Positions 46,371 to 54,764 of a DNA stretch of 64,000 bases are shown here, piece by piece. A program made the position numbers and the translations under genes. Each line of letters begins with the position of its first letter. Position 1 is the stretch's first letter. The notes under the pieces were generated by a model. That model saw nothing but the letters and a program-made list of their open reading frames with translations. It had not been told where the DNA came from and made no database searches. Source of the DNA: CAVZBT01 sp963773605 (lineage in GTDB: Bacteria; Acidobacteriota; UBA6911); NCBI GenBank assembly GCA_963773605.1, contig CAVZBT010000016.1, positions 69,766 through 133,765 of the forward strand, written 5' to 3'.

Positions 46371-47225
46371 ATGAACGGAACCCCTTCTGCCCTGCAGGTA
46401 TCGTGCGTCCAGTTGCACTGGGCGCGCTCGCTGGAACGGAATCTCGAACGGACGCGGCACTACATAAAAGCCGCCGCCGCCTGCGGCAGCCGGGTGGTCC
46501 TGTTCCCTGAGGCCAGCCTGACGAGCTACTACTTCCCCGACCTCATTTCGCTCGCGCCCGAGATCGTCGACGCGGCGCTGTCCGAGACGCGCCGCGCCGC
46601 CGCCGAGAGCGGGATCTGGGTGATCGCCGGAACCATCCGCAAGACGGTGGACAGGTTCCTGAACGTCGCCCACGTGATCGCCCCCGATGGGCGAGTGGTG
46701 CACGAGTATGCCAAGGTCAACCTCGCGGGACGCGACGAGAAGACCTATTGCCGGGCGGGCGAAAAACTGTCCTTCTTCGACATTGACGGCATTCACTGCA
46801 CGCTGGTCATCTGCCGGGATGGCCGGCACCCGGAGTTGTACCGCGTTCCCGCGATGGCGGGCGCCCGCATTCTCTTCCAGCCTTCGTGCAGTTCCGACGA
46901 AATCGAGGAGGTGTGCTGGAAGAGAACCGCCGGCCGGGCACAGCAGCCGGTCGGACCCAACAGCAGGATTTTCCACTGTGTCGCCAACACCGTGGGAGAA
47001 TCACCCGACGGCAAGCAGACCTCCAGCGGATCGTCCTTCATCCGTGAGCCCGGCGGGATTCCCCTGGCGGAGGCGGGCTTCTACCAGGAGGAGATGATTA
47101 CGGCGACGCTGGACCTGTCGCGCGCCGATCGCTCCTATATCCTTGACAGCATGAAAAATCCTCCCTTCATGGCAAAGTATTGGGAAGCCATGGTCGCGGA
47201 GATGCTGCAGCGCAAGGACGATTGA
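46371..47225 (+). CDS. Carbon-nitrogen hydrolase (nitrilase superfamily)
   Basis: 284 residues. The catalytic triad is clear: E47 in VLFPEASL, K115 in HEYAKVNL and C148 in LVICRDGRHPE. The superfamily hydrolyses amides, carbamoyl groups or nitriles; the subfamily is not determined. The ATG at 46371 has GGAGG five bases upstream; the open frame extends further but without protein-like sequence. It diverges from nosL and converges on the phosphohexomutase operon. Confidence 0.88.
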   Translation: MNGTPSALQVSCVQLHWARSLERNLERTRHYIKAAAACGSRVVLFPEASLTSYYFPDLISLAPEIVDAALSETRRAAAESGIWVIAGTIRKTVDRFLNVAHVIAPDGRVVHEYAKVNLAGRDEKTYCRAGEKLSFFDIDGIHCTLVICRDGRHPELYRVPAMAGARILFQPSCSSDEIEEVCWKRTAGRAQQPVGPNSRIFHCVANTVGESPDGKQTSSGSSFIREPGGIPLAEAGFYQEEMITATLDLSRADRSYILDSMKNPPFMAKYWEAMVAEMLQRKDD

Positions 47226-47236
47226 AGCTGGGCGTT

Positions 47237-47290
47237 GGGTGTTGGGCGGTCGGTAGCATTCCAACAGCCAACACCCGACACCCAACACCC
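47237..47290. terminator. Inverted repeat between convergent genes
   Basis: GGGTGTTGGG (47237-47246) is the reverse complement of CCCAACACCC (47281-47290). It lies between the hydrolase stop and the phosphohexomutase stop and can act in both directions. The GTTGGG-rich tract resembles a dispersed intergenic repeat. Confidence 0.45.
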
Positions 47291-47293
47291 GCT

Positions 47294-48646
47294 TTACGAC
47301 GGGCTGAGGCACTCGATGGCGTGCATGAGGAGCGACTGGGCCTCCGGCTGAGTGGGGGCCTCCGCAATCAGCCGCAGGATCGGCTCGGTGTTGGAGGGGC
47401 GGGCGTGCAGCCATCGGTCCGGCCACAGCACCTTGACCCCGTCGGTGAGGTCTACCGTCTCCCCTTTGTACAGGTCCTGGAGCAGCCGCAGGGAGGGAGC
47501 CATGTCGCGCGCCGCGCACAGGAGCTTCTCCTTCACCATGGCGTACGACGGGATGCGGGTGCGCAGCGCGCCAAGCGTCCCTCCGTGCTCGGCGAGCGCA
47601 TCCAGAATAAGGGCCATGCCGACGAAGCTGTCGCGGCACGGATTCACGGAAGGGAGGATCACGCCCCCATTCCCTTCGCCCCCGATGACCGCACCGCAAT
47701 GGAGCATCTTTTCGACCACGTGTATCTCGCCGACCCTTGTGCGGTACACCGGCACGGCATGGGCCGCCGCGATGTCGTCGACCATCCGGCTCGTGGAGAC
47801 GTTGACGACCACCGGCCCGGGATTGCGCCGCAGGACATGGTACACGGCGAGCGCGACGGTGCAGTCCTCTCCGATCGGCTCGCCGCGCTCGTTGACGACC
47901 GCGAGACGGTCCGCATCGGCGTCCTGAGCGAAGCCGAGATCCGCGCCCGCGGCGCGGACAAGCTCGCACAGCCCGACGATGTTTTCCGGCAGCGGCTCGG
48001 GGCTGTGGGGAAACGGCTTGCGGGTGTCGGTGTTCAGTTCGACGACGTCGCAGCCGAGCTCCGCGAGGAATTCCGGCGATGCCTGGGAGGCGGCGCCGTT
48101 ACAGCAGTCGACGGCGACCTTGAACCGGCGCGCGCGTATTGCCTGGACGGCGACCGAGCCGAGCACCGCTTCCCTGTGCCGGCGCAGCGTGGTGCCGTCG
48201 CGGCGCTCATCGGAGATCTCCTTCGACCCTACGCGCGAAAACACTCCCTGGTGGTACAGGTCGGTCAGTTCGGCCGACTGGTTGGGACGGAGCACTATGC
48301 CGTCCGGGCCGATGAACTTGAGGGCATTCCATTCGATCGGGTTGTGGCTGGCGCTGATGGAGATGCCGCCGAAGGCGCCGGACTGGCGCACGTGCAGCAT
48401 CAGGGCGGGGATGGGGACGATGCCGACGTCGACCGGCGTGCAGCCCACGCTGAGGAGGCCCGCGACGGCTGCCTGTTTCATCATCTCGCGGGAGGGCCGG
48501 TTGTCCGTCCCGAGCAGGATAGGGCCCGCGCCGCAGTAGTTGCCAAAGGCGGCCGCGAACGAGGTGACGAGTTGCGGGGTCAGCGATTCGCCTATGATGC
48601 CCCGAACCCCCGAAATGCCGACCTTCAGCGACAGTTGTCCCGGCAT
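47294..48646 (-). CDS. Phosphohexomutase (phosphoglucosamine/phosphomannomutase family)
   Basis: 450 residues. ISISASHNP holds the phosphoserine S100, DADADR (D242, D244, D246) binds magnesium, GGEGNGG is the sugar-binding loop and RPSNTEP binds phosphate. All active-site motifs are intact. The enzyme swaps phosphate between the 1 and 6 positions of a hexose or hexosamine, feeding nucleotide-sugar synthesis. Its ATG follows the paralogue's stop directly (TAAATG), with GGAGG before it. It is the last gene of the nucleotide-sugar operon. The exact sugar cannot be told. Confidence 0.9.
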   Translation of the reverse strand: MPGQLSLKVGISGVRGIIGESLTPQLVTSFAAAFGNYCGAGPILLGTDNRPSREMMKQAAVAGLLSVGCTPVDVGIVPIPALMLHVRQSGAFGGISISASHNPIEWNALKFIGPDGIVLRPNQSAELTDLYHQGVFSRVGSKEISDERRDGTTLRRHREAVLGSVAVQAIRARRFKVAVDCCNGAASQASPEFLAELGCDVVELNTDTRKPFPHSPEPLPENIVGLCELVRAAGADLGFAQDADADRLAVVNERGEPIGEDCTVALAVYHVLRRNPGPVVVNVSTSRMVDDIAAAHAVPVYRTRVGEIHVVEKMLHCGAVIGGEGNGGVILPSVNPCRDSFVGMALILDALAEHGGTLGALRTRIPSYAMVKEKLLCAARDMAPSLRLLQDLYKGETVDLTDGVKVLWPDRWLHARPSNTEPILRLIAEAPTQPEAQSLLMHAIECLSPS

Positions 48647-50011
48647 TTACGTGCCTCCATGACCGTGGGTGAAGCGCCGTGCTTGGGTGAGGGCGTCCTC
48701 CAGGAGCGCGTCCGCGGTGCCGGCGTTGTCCGCTTCCACGATGATCCGCAGCAGCGGCTCGGTATTTGAGGCCCGCACGTGCAGCCGCGCCTCCGGCCCC
48801 GCCAGCAGCACGCCATCGGTGCAGTCGGGCGACTGGCCGGCGTAATGTACGCGCAGCCGGTCCAGCACCCTGTAGACGAGGTTGGGGGGACAGGGCATCT
48901 CGTATTTGCGCATCGCGTAGTGCGGGAGTGCGTCGACGAGGCCCGCCAGGTCTTCGCCGCTGACGGCGATCTGTTCCATGACGAATCCGAGCGTCAGCAG
49001 GGCGTCGAAAGTCATGCTGACCGGCAGCGCCGCAACGCCGCCGGACCCCTCGCCGGCGAGCACCGCGTTTTCCGCCAGACCCTGGTCGATGACGTGACTC
49101 TCGCCGACCGCGGTCCGGATGACCTTCTGGCCGAACCCGGCGGCGACGGCCTCAATCATGCGCGACGTGGAGTAGTTGGTCGTGACGGGCCCCGGCCGCC
49201 GTTTCAAACGCGTTCCCGCCGCCAGCGGCAGCGCATATTCCTCCGACAGGGGGCGGCCCGAAGCGGTGACGAACCCGATCCGGTCGCCGTCGATGTTCAG
49301 CGCCGCCCCGAAGTCCGCCTGCAGGCACCGCATCAGCGCCGCCAGCTGGCGCATGTTGGATGCGCTCGGCGCGGGGGCGTGGGCGAACTCCCCGGTCGGC
49401 TCCTCGTTGATGGGCAAAAGCGTGCAACCGAGCGCCTCGAGAAAGCGGCCCGCTGCCGGGCCGCAGGCCCCGTTGCAGAAGTCGACGACCACGCGCAAGG
49501 CCCGGGACCTTATCGCTTCCACATCGAGCGCCGCAAGGAGCTGGTCCAGGTATCGGTCCATTACCTGCGTTTCCCGCTGCACGGGGCGAAGCTTGTCCCA
49601 GGAGGCCAGCAGAAAATTCGACCCGTGGTAGATGTCCAGGAGTTCCTCGCTCTTGACCGCGTTGAGCAACGCCCCGTCGGGGCCCGTGAACTTCAGCGCG
49701 TTCCAGCTCGCGTCATTGTGACTCCCGGTGATCGAGATGCCGCCGTCGGCGCCGGTCTCCCGGACAGCGAACGAAATCAGGGGGCTGGGGCAGACATCCA
49801 GATCGACCACTTCGCAGCCGTTAGACAGCAGCCCGGCCGTTACGGCGGCCCTCAGCGCCGACGAAGACCGGCGCGTGTCGCGCCCGATGACGACGGTTCC
49901 ACCTCGGCACCACGTGCCGAACGCACAGGCGAAATTGACGATCAGTTCGGGCGTAAGGGCTTCCCCGACGACGCCGCGCACCCAGGAGGTCCCGATTTTC
50001 AGCTCTCTCAT
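48647..50011 (-). CDS. Divergent phosphohexomutase paralogue with altered metal site
   Basis: 454 residues, a clear tandem paralogue of the next gene. The phosphoserine is kept (ISITGSHND, S97), but the usual SHNP is SHND. The metal loop reads NIDGDR (N239, D241, D243), with Asn for the first Asp. GGEGSGG-like AGEGSGG and RASNTEP remain. The changes could alter metal affinity or substrate, or leave a partner subunit. The start overlaps the upstream kinase stop by four bases (ATGA). Confidence 0.85.
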   Translation of the reverse strand: MRELKIGTSWVRGVVGEALTPELIVNFACAFGTWCRGGTVVIGRDTRRSSSALRAAVTAGLLSNGCEVVDLDVCPSPLISFAVRETGADGGISITGSHNDASWNALKFTGPDGALLNAVKSEELLDIYHGSNFLLASWDKLRPVQRETQVMDRYLDQLLAALDVEAIRSRALRVVVDFCNGACGPAAGRFLEALGCTLLPINEEPTGEFAHAPAPSASNMRQLAALMRCLQADFGAALNIDGDRIGFVTASGRPLSEEYALPLAAGTRLKRRPGPVTTNYSTSRMIEAVAAGFGQKVIRTAVGESHVIDQGLAENAVLAGEGSGGVAALPVSMTFDALLTLGFVMEQIAVSGEDLAGLVDALPHYAMRKYEMPCPPNLVYRVLDRLRVHYAGQSPDCTDGVLLAGPEARLHVRASNTEPLLRIIVEADNAGTADALLEDALTQARRFTHGHGGT

Positions 50012-51342
50012 CGACCGTCCCCCGGCGCTGTCCCGACGCCGAACTCAGACTTGAGGTCTTCGATGCAGCGCCTCGTTTCACACGACTTGGCGCGCAACCT
50101 GTCGAACAGCGTGAGCTGGGCCATGGCGCGCGTCTTGTTGAGGTCGGGCGCATCCGCGGCACCCAGCCTGAAATAGCTGTCGCCCCGGAGATGGTCCATC
50201 AAAAAGCGCAAGCCGAGTTCCAGCGCGATGATCTCGACGGCGTCGGGCATGCGGTCGACCTCCGCGGCCCGGAGATTCCGCGCCGACCGAAGGAAGCCAC
50301 GCGCCACGGCCCGATACACGCCCATGTCGACCTGGACCTTGTCCAGGTGCCGCTCCTTCTCGCCGGCGACGTTGACCAGCGACCGGACCATGTCGCCCCA
50401 ATCGGCTAGCCAGGTGTGAGGCATGATCGTGTCCAGGTCGACCAGCGCCTTCACCCGGCGCGTCCGGGCGTTGAACAGGAAATTGTCGAGCTTCGTGTCC
50501 CCGTGGATCGCGACCGTGCGGATCACACCGGACTCCATGCCGCGGAGCAGCGTCATGCCAAAGGCCTCCTCGTGCCTGACGAGCCCAAGGAACCTCTGCA
50601 GATCCGGGTCACCCATGCGCCGTCGGTACTCCCCGTCGGGCAGGTGCAGGAGGAAATGCTGTTCCGTACTCTGCCGGACCAACGGGTCCGCCGGCAGCCA
50701 GCGCGCCGCCTGCTCGAGGTCCCGGTTCCCCTCCAGCACCGAGAAGAACTGGTTGTAGTACAGACGTGTGTCCCGGTAGCCCGGAAGTGGATTCTCCAGC
50801 CCCGAGATGTCCATGCCGGAGGTCAGATACCCGAACAGCGACAGCCCGCCTGCCGCCTGCGCCGCAATATGGAGCCTCTCGTCGGGATCGCGGATTTCGC
50901 CAAGGCTCTTGAAGGTGCGCGCGTCGGGGATCTTGACCATCAGGCGCCAGCAGCCGTATCCGCGATGATCCGTCACTTCGAGGAACGGCTCATCGGCGCG
51001 CGTCGGGACGAGCGTTATCGTCTCCCACTCCTCGTCTTCCCTTAACCGGGTGCGGACCAGGCATTCCCGTTGGGCATTGATGCAGGCTACCATTGCGTGC
51101 ATCACCGAGCGCGGCCGGGTAAAAACCTGTTGGTTGATCCGCTGCAGCAAGTACTCGCGCCCCTGCCCGGCGTGACCGCCGGTCAACAGGTACGTGTGCT
51201 GGTTGATGTTGCCCTTTTCGGGAAAATCGTAGGCCTCTATCGGGGGCTGAAGGCGGAACCTGGACGCGAGCCGGTTGGCTTGAGCGACCGGGTACTCCTC
51301 CGAGATGCTCAGGGCCCTGGTGACTCTGCGCAAGGTGGTCAT
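50008..51342 (-). CDS. APH-fold sugar kinase (N-acetylhexosamine 1-kinase-like)
   Basis: 444 residues. IHGDTKLDNFLFN is the catalytic loop and VDLDTIMP the metal loop of the aminoglycoside-phosphotransferase/choline-kinase fold. NINQHTYLLTG near the start is as in NahK-like N-acetylhexosamine 1-kinases. In this operon it most likely makes hexosamine 1-phosphate for nucleotide-sugar formation; antibiotic resistance is unlikely. The ATG at 51342 lies 16 bp after the dehydrogenase stop; the longer open frame was rejected. Confidence 0.8.
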   Translation of the reverse strand: MTTLRRVTRALSISEEYPVAQANRLASRFRLQPPIEAYDFPEKGNINQHTYLLTGGHAGQGREYLLQRINQQVFTRPRSVMHAMVACINAQRECLVRTRLREDEEWETITLVPTRADEPFLEVTDHRGYGCWRLMVKIPDARTFKSLGEIRDPDERLHIAAQAAGGLSLFGYLTSGMDISGLENPLPGYRDTRLYYNQFFSVLEGNRDLEQAARWLPADPLVRQSTEQHFLLHLPDGEYRRRMGDPDLQRFLGLVRHEEAFGMTLLRGMESGVIRTVAIHGDTKLDNFLFNARTRRVKALVDLDTIMPHTWLADWGDMVRSLVNVAGEKERHLDKVQVDMGVYRAVARGFLRSARNLRAAEVDRMPDAVEIIALELGLRFLMDHLRGDSYFRLGAADAPDLNKTRAMAQLTLFDRLRAKSCETRRCIEDLKSEFGVGTAPGDGR

Positions 51343-51358
51343 CCGGGGAACCCCCAGG

Positions 51359-52654
51359 TTACAGGCGCCAGAGGCTGACGCCTTCGGGTTTGGAATCGCG
51401 CGGGAGCATGTTGCGCACATCGGCCACGACGCCTTGGCCCCCGTGCAGCAGCCCTGTGACCAGGTCCCAGCCCCCGGCTGCGTACGCGTCATGGGCGACG
51501 GCGACGACGACGGCATCGGCCGGCTTCAGTTTCTCGAGCGGGGTGAGGTGGATGCCGTACTCGTGCTCCGCCTCCTCGGGGTGGGCGAGCGGGTCATGGA
51601 TCTGCACGTCCAGGCTGTAGGAACCCAACGCCTGCAGGATGTCGATCACCCGGGTATTGCGCAGGTCGCTCACGTTCTCTTTGAAGGTGAGCCCGAGGAT
51701 GGTGACCATGGGGCGGCCGCCGTCGAACGTGACCCCGCCGCGGGCCAGGACGAGCTTCACCACCTCCTTGGCTACAAAAACGCCCATGCCGTCGTTGATG
51801 CGCCGGCCCGAGAGAATCACCTGGGGTATGTACCCGAGTTGTTCGGCCTTGTGGGTCAGGTAGTAGGGATCGACCCCGATGCAGTGGCCCCCGACCAGTC
51901 CCGGGGAGAACCGGAGGAAGTTCCACTTCGTCCCGGCAGCGGCCAGCACGTCGTTGCAGTCGATCTTCATCCGGTGAAAGATGATGGCGAGCTCGTTGAT
52001 GAGTGCGATGTTCAGGTCGCGCTGCGTGTTCTCGATGACCTTCGCCGCCTCGGCTACCTTGATCGCCGCCGCTTTGAACACGCCCGCCTCGACGACCGAT
52101 CGGTACACGTCGGCCACGATGTCGAGCGTCTCCTGATCCTGGCCGGAAACGACCTTGAGAATGCGGGTGAAGGTGTGTTCGTGATCCCCGGGATTGATGC
52201 GCTCCGGCGAGTAACCGACTTTGAACTCCCTGCCGCACGTGAATCCGGATTCCTTTTCGAGAATCGGGACGCACACCTCTTCCGTGGCCCCCGGATACAC
52301 GGTGGACTCGTAGACCACGATGGCGCCCGGCGACAGGTTGCGTCCCACGGTTTCCGACGCACGGACAAGCGGGGTCAGATCCGGCCGCTTCGCGTCGTCC
52401 ACCGGGGTCGGGACCGCCACAATGATAAAATCCGCCTCCCGCAGCCGGCAGGGATCGGTGGTGTATTCGGCCATCCCGCCGGCGAAATCCGAGCTGGCGA
52501 CGTCGTGGTTGCGATCGTAGCCGCCCATCAACTCCCGGATGCGCTGGGTGTTGATGTCGAAGGCGATCAGCTTCCGTCGCTTGCCGAAAGCGACGGCAAT
52601 GGGTAACCCGACGTAGCCCAATCCGACAACTGCGATTCTCCGGTCATCAGTCAT
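51359..52654 (-). CDS. UDP-sugar dehydrogenase (WbpO/TviB-like)
   Basis: 431 residues. VVGLGYVGLPIA (9-20) is the NAD-binding loop, ESTVYPG and ENTQRDLNIALINELA follow, and GGHCIGVDPYYL carries the catalytic cysteine (C258). LSGRRINDGMG also fits the UDP-N-acetyl-galactosamine/glucosamine 6-dehydrogenase branch. The enzyme makes a UDP-uronic acid for surface polysaccharide. It is the first gene of a four-gene operon; AGGGGGA lies four bases before the ATG. Confidence 0.9.
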   Translation of the reverse strand: MTDDRRIAVVGLGYVGLPIAVAFGKRRKLIAFDINTQRIRELMGGYDRNHDVASSDFAGGMAEYTTDPCRLREADFIIVAVPTPVDDAKRPDLTPLVRASETVGRNLSPGAIVVYESTVYPGATEEVCVPILEKESGFTCGREFKVGYSPERINPGDHEHTFTRILKVVSGQDQETLDIVADVYRSVVEAGVFKAAAIKVAEAAKVIENTQRDLNIALINELAIIFHRMKIDCNDVLAAAGTKWNFLRFSPGLVGGHCIGVDPYYLTHKAEQLGYIPQVILSGRRINDGMGVFVAKEVVKLVLARGGVTFDGGRPMVTILGLTFKENVSDLRNTRVIDILQALGSYSLDVQIHDPLAHPEEAEHEYGIHLTPLEKLKPADAVVVAVAHDAYAAGGWDLVTGLLHGGQGVVADVRNMLPRDSKPEGVSLWRL

Positions 52655-52919
52655 GAAATCCCCCTAAGGCTTATCGGATCCCGATACCGGCGCATTATCC
52701 GTACTTTGCGGCCCGGATTTCCAGTGGGTAGTATTTCGTAGACTCGAAGGCTCGAAGAAAACCAGTATCGGGATTTTACCTCGATTCTCTGCGCAAGCGC
52801 CGCGCGCACTGCAAACAGATCCTCGATGTTGCGCGAAGCCGCACTCACAGGGTGGTCGATTGATCAGGCATATGCAGTCTCTTTCGGATATTCTATCATT
52901 CTCGGTGGAGGATCCTTAC

Positions 52920-53930
52920 ATGTCGATCAACCGGCAGGTCACGCTTGCAGCTCGTCCAGTGGGCTACCCGAAGGCAACCGATTTCAACCTGGTGGAAGCG
53001 CCCGTGCCGTCGCCTTCGGACGGTCAGATGCTCATCCGCACTGTCTATCTGTCACTCGACCCTTATATGAGGGGCCGCATGAGTGACGGGAGGTCTTACG
53101 CGCAGGGAGTGCAAATCGGCGGCGTGATGGTCGGAGGGACCGTCGGCAAGGTCATAGAATCCAAACACCCGGACTACCGCAGGGGGGATATTGTCGAAGG
53201 TCGGCTGGGTTGGCAGGAATACGCCGTCTCCGACGGAACTGACCTGCGCAAGGTGGATCCGAACCTGGCCCCCGTGTCGACGGCCCTGGGGGTGCTGGGG
53301 ATGCCCGGCCTCACGGCGTATTTCGGCATGCTCGAGATCGCCCAGCCGCGCGCGGGGGATACTGTCGTGGTCTCGGGCGCGGCCGGAGCCGTCGGTTCTG
53401 TCGCGGGGCAGATTGCGAAAATCCAACGCTGCCGGGTCATTGGGATCGCCGGGTCGGATGCGAAGATCAACTACATCGTCGGAGAACTCGGCTTCGACGC
53501 GGCGTTCAACTACAAGAGTGTGGAGAACTATTACGAAGTGCTGCGGGAGATCTGCCCGGAGGGCATCGACGTTTACTTCGACAACGTCGGGGGGCCGATA
53601 AGCGACGCGGTCTTACGGCTTCTCAGACCGAAGGCCAGGATCGCAGTGTGCGGCCAGATCTCCCAGTACAACCTGGAGAAACCTGAAATGGGACCGCGGC
53701 TTTTGCCTGCGCTGCTGGTCAAGCAGGCGAGGGCCGAGGGCTTCCTGGTCTTTCAGTTTGCGGACCGCTATCCGCAAGGCTTGCAGCAGTTGGCGCAGTG
53801 GTTGAAGGAAGGCCGGTTAAAGTACCGGGAAGACATCGTCGAAGGCATTGAAAACGCCCCTGGCGCGTTCATCGGCATGCTCCAGGGCCACAACATGGGC
53901 AAGCAGCTCGTCAAACTCTCCGTCCCGTAG
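52920..53930 (+). CDS. curA: NADP-dependent oxidoreductase, CurA/leukotriene-B4-reductase type
   Basis: 336 residues, zinc-independent MDR family. Motifs are LSLDPYMRGRMSD, GWQEYAV, GMPGLTAYFGMLEI, the NADP loop VVSGAAGAVGSVAGQIAKI, FDNVGG and the C-terminal IGMLQGHNMGKQLVKL. Family members reduce the double bond of enones such as curcumin or alkenals using NADPH. The ATG at 52920 has GGAGG eight bases upstream. A 265-bp gap separates it from the divergent dehydrogenase; no gene was seen there. It is probably monocistronic. Confidence 0.87.
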   Translation: MSINRQVTLAARPVGYPKATDFNLVEAPVPSPSDGQMLIRTVYLSLDPYMRGRMSDGRSYAQGVQIGGVMVGGTVGKVIESKHPDYRRGDIVEGRLGWQEYAVSDGTDLRKVDPNLAPVSTALGVLGMPGLTAYFGMLEIAQPRAGDTVVVSGAAGAVGSVAGQIAKIQRCRVIGIAGSDAKINYIVGELGFDAAFNYKSVENYYEVLREICPEGIDVYFDNVGGPISDAVLRLLRPKARIAVCGQISQYNLEKPEMGPRLLPALLVKQARAEGFLVFQFADRYPQGLQQLAQWLKEGRLKYREDIVEGIENAPGAFIGMLQGHNMGKQLVKLSVP

Positions 53931-53993
53931 ACGTATCGTGCGGTGCCTGGGCCAGGCGCCGCCCGCCACGCCCGCCGCTGACGATCTGCGGTC

Positions 53994-54764
53994 TCAGAGG
54001 CGGCGTACGGAGAAGCCCCCGTCGACTTGGATTACCTGGCCGGTCGAATACGGGAGTTCGCCGCGCACCAGCATGGCCGCCGCCTTCCCCACGTCCTCCG
54101 GGGTGCCCCAGCGAGCCTGGGGGAGCAGTCCCTGCCCGATCATCGCGTCGTACTTCTCGCGCACCCCGGCCGTCATGTCGCTCTCGATTATGCCGGGACG
54201 AATCTCGTACACGGGAATTCCGAACTCCGCCAACCGCGCCGCCCAGAGCGACGTAGCCATCGCGACACCGGCCTTCGAAATGCAATACTCACCCCGGTTG
54301 GTGGAGGCCGTCGTCGCCGAGACCGACGACACGTTGACGATACACCCCGAGTAACCGGGGGCGTCTTTCTTCTGCTCTATCATCCAGCGCGCCACGGCCT
54401 GGGTGAGGAAGTAGGGCCCCTGGAGGTTTGTGCGCATCACCCGCTCGAAGCTGTCCTCGGTGGCCTCCAGAAGGTCGCGGCGCTCGGCCGGGGCCACGCC
54501 GGCATTGTTGACCAGGACGTGCAGGCACCCAAAAGTCTCGCGCACACCGGAAACCAACCTCCGGCGCGCCTCCGGGTCGCCGATGTCGGTCTGAAAATAG
54601 CAGGCGCGCCCCCCGGTGTCGCTCAACTGCCGGACAACCGGTTCGACATCCCGCCCGGGTCGGACGCCGCAGAGCGCGAGATCATATCCCTCCAGGGACA
54701 GCGCACGGGCGATGCCGAGCCCGATGCCGCGCGCGCCTCCCGTGACGAGGGCCGCTCTTTTCAC
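53994..54764 (-). CDS. Short-chain dehydrogenase/reductase paired with GH88
   Basis: 256 residues. TGGARGIGLGIA is the NADP loop, NNAG and NVSSVSATT are in order, and YCISK supplies the Tyr-Lys pair. VIQVDGGFSVRRL is a FabG-like end. The start is a GTG at 54764 that overlaps the GH88 stop (GTGA), so the two are translationally coupled. With GH88 upstream it may reduce or oxidise the keto-uronate released, as KduD-type SDRs do; that is inference. Confidence 0.85.
   Translation of the reverse strand: MKRAALVTGGARGIGLGIARALSLEGYDLALCGVRPGRDVEPVVRQLSDTGGRACYFQTDIGDPEARRRLVSGVRETFGCLHVLVNNAGVAPAERRDLLEATEDSFERVMRTNLQGPYFLTQAVARWMIEQKKDAPGYSGCIVNVSSVSATTASTNRGEYCISKAGVAMATSLWAARLAEFGIPVYEIRPGIIESDMTAGVREKYDAMIGQGLLPQARWGTPEDVGKAAAMLVRGELPYSTGQVIQVDGGFSVRRL

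Noticed and set aside
50008..51342. Aminoglycoside resistance gene
   Set aside because: The fold is shared, but the operon context with sugar mutases and a UDP-sugar dehydrogenase and the NahK-like start point to sugar phosphorylation.
52651..52848. Possible short gene on the minus strand upstream of curA
   Set aside because: Runs into the start of the UDP-sugar dehydrogenase gene, lacks a ribosome site and shows no family resemblance.
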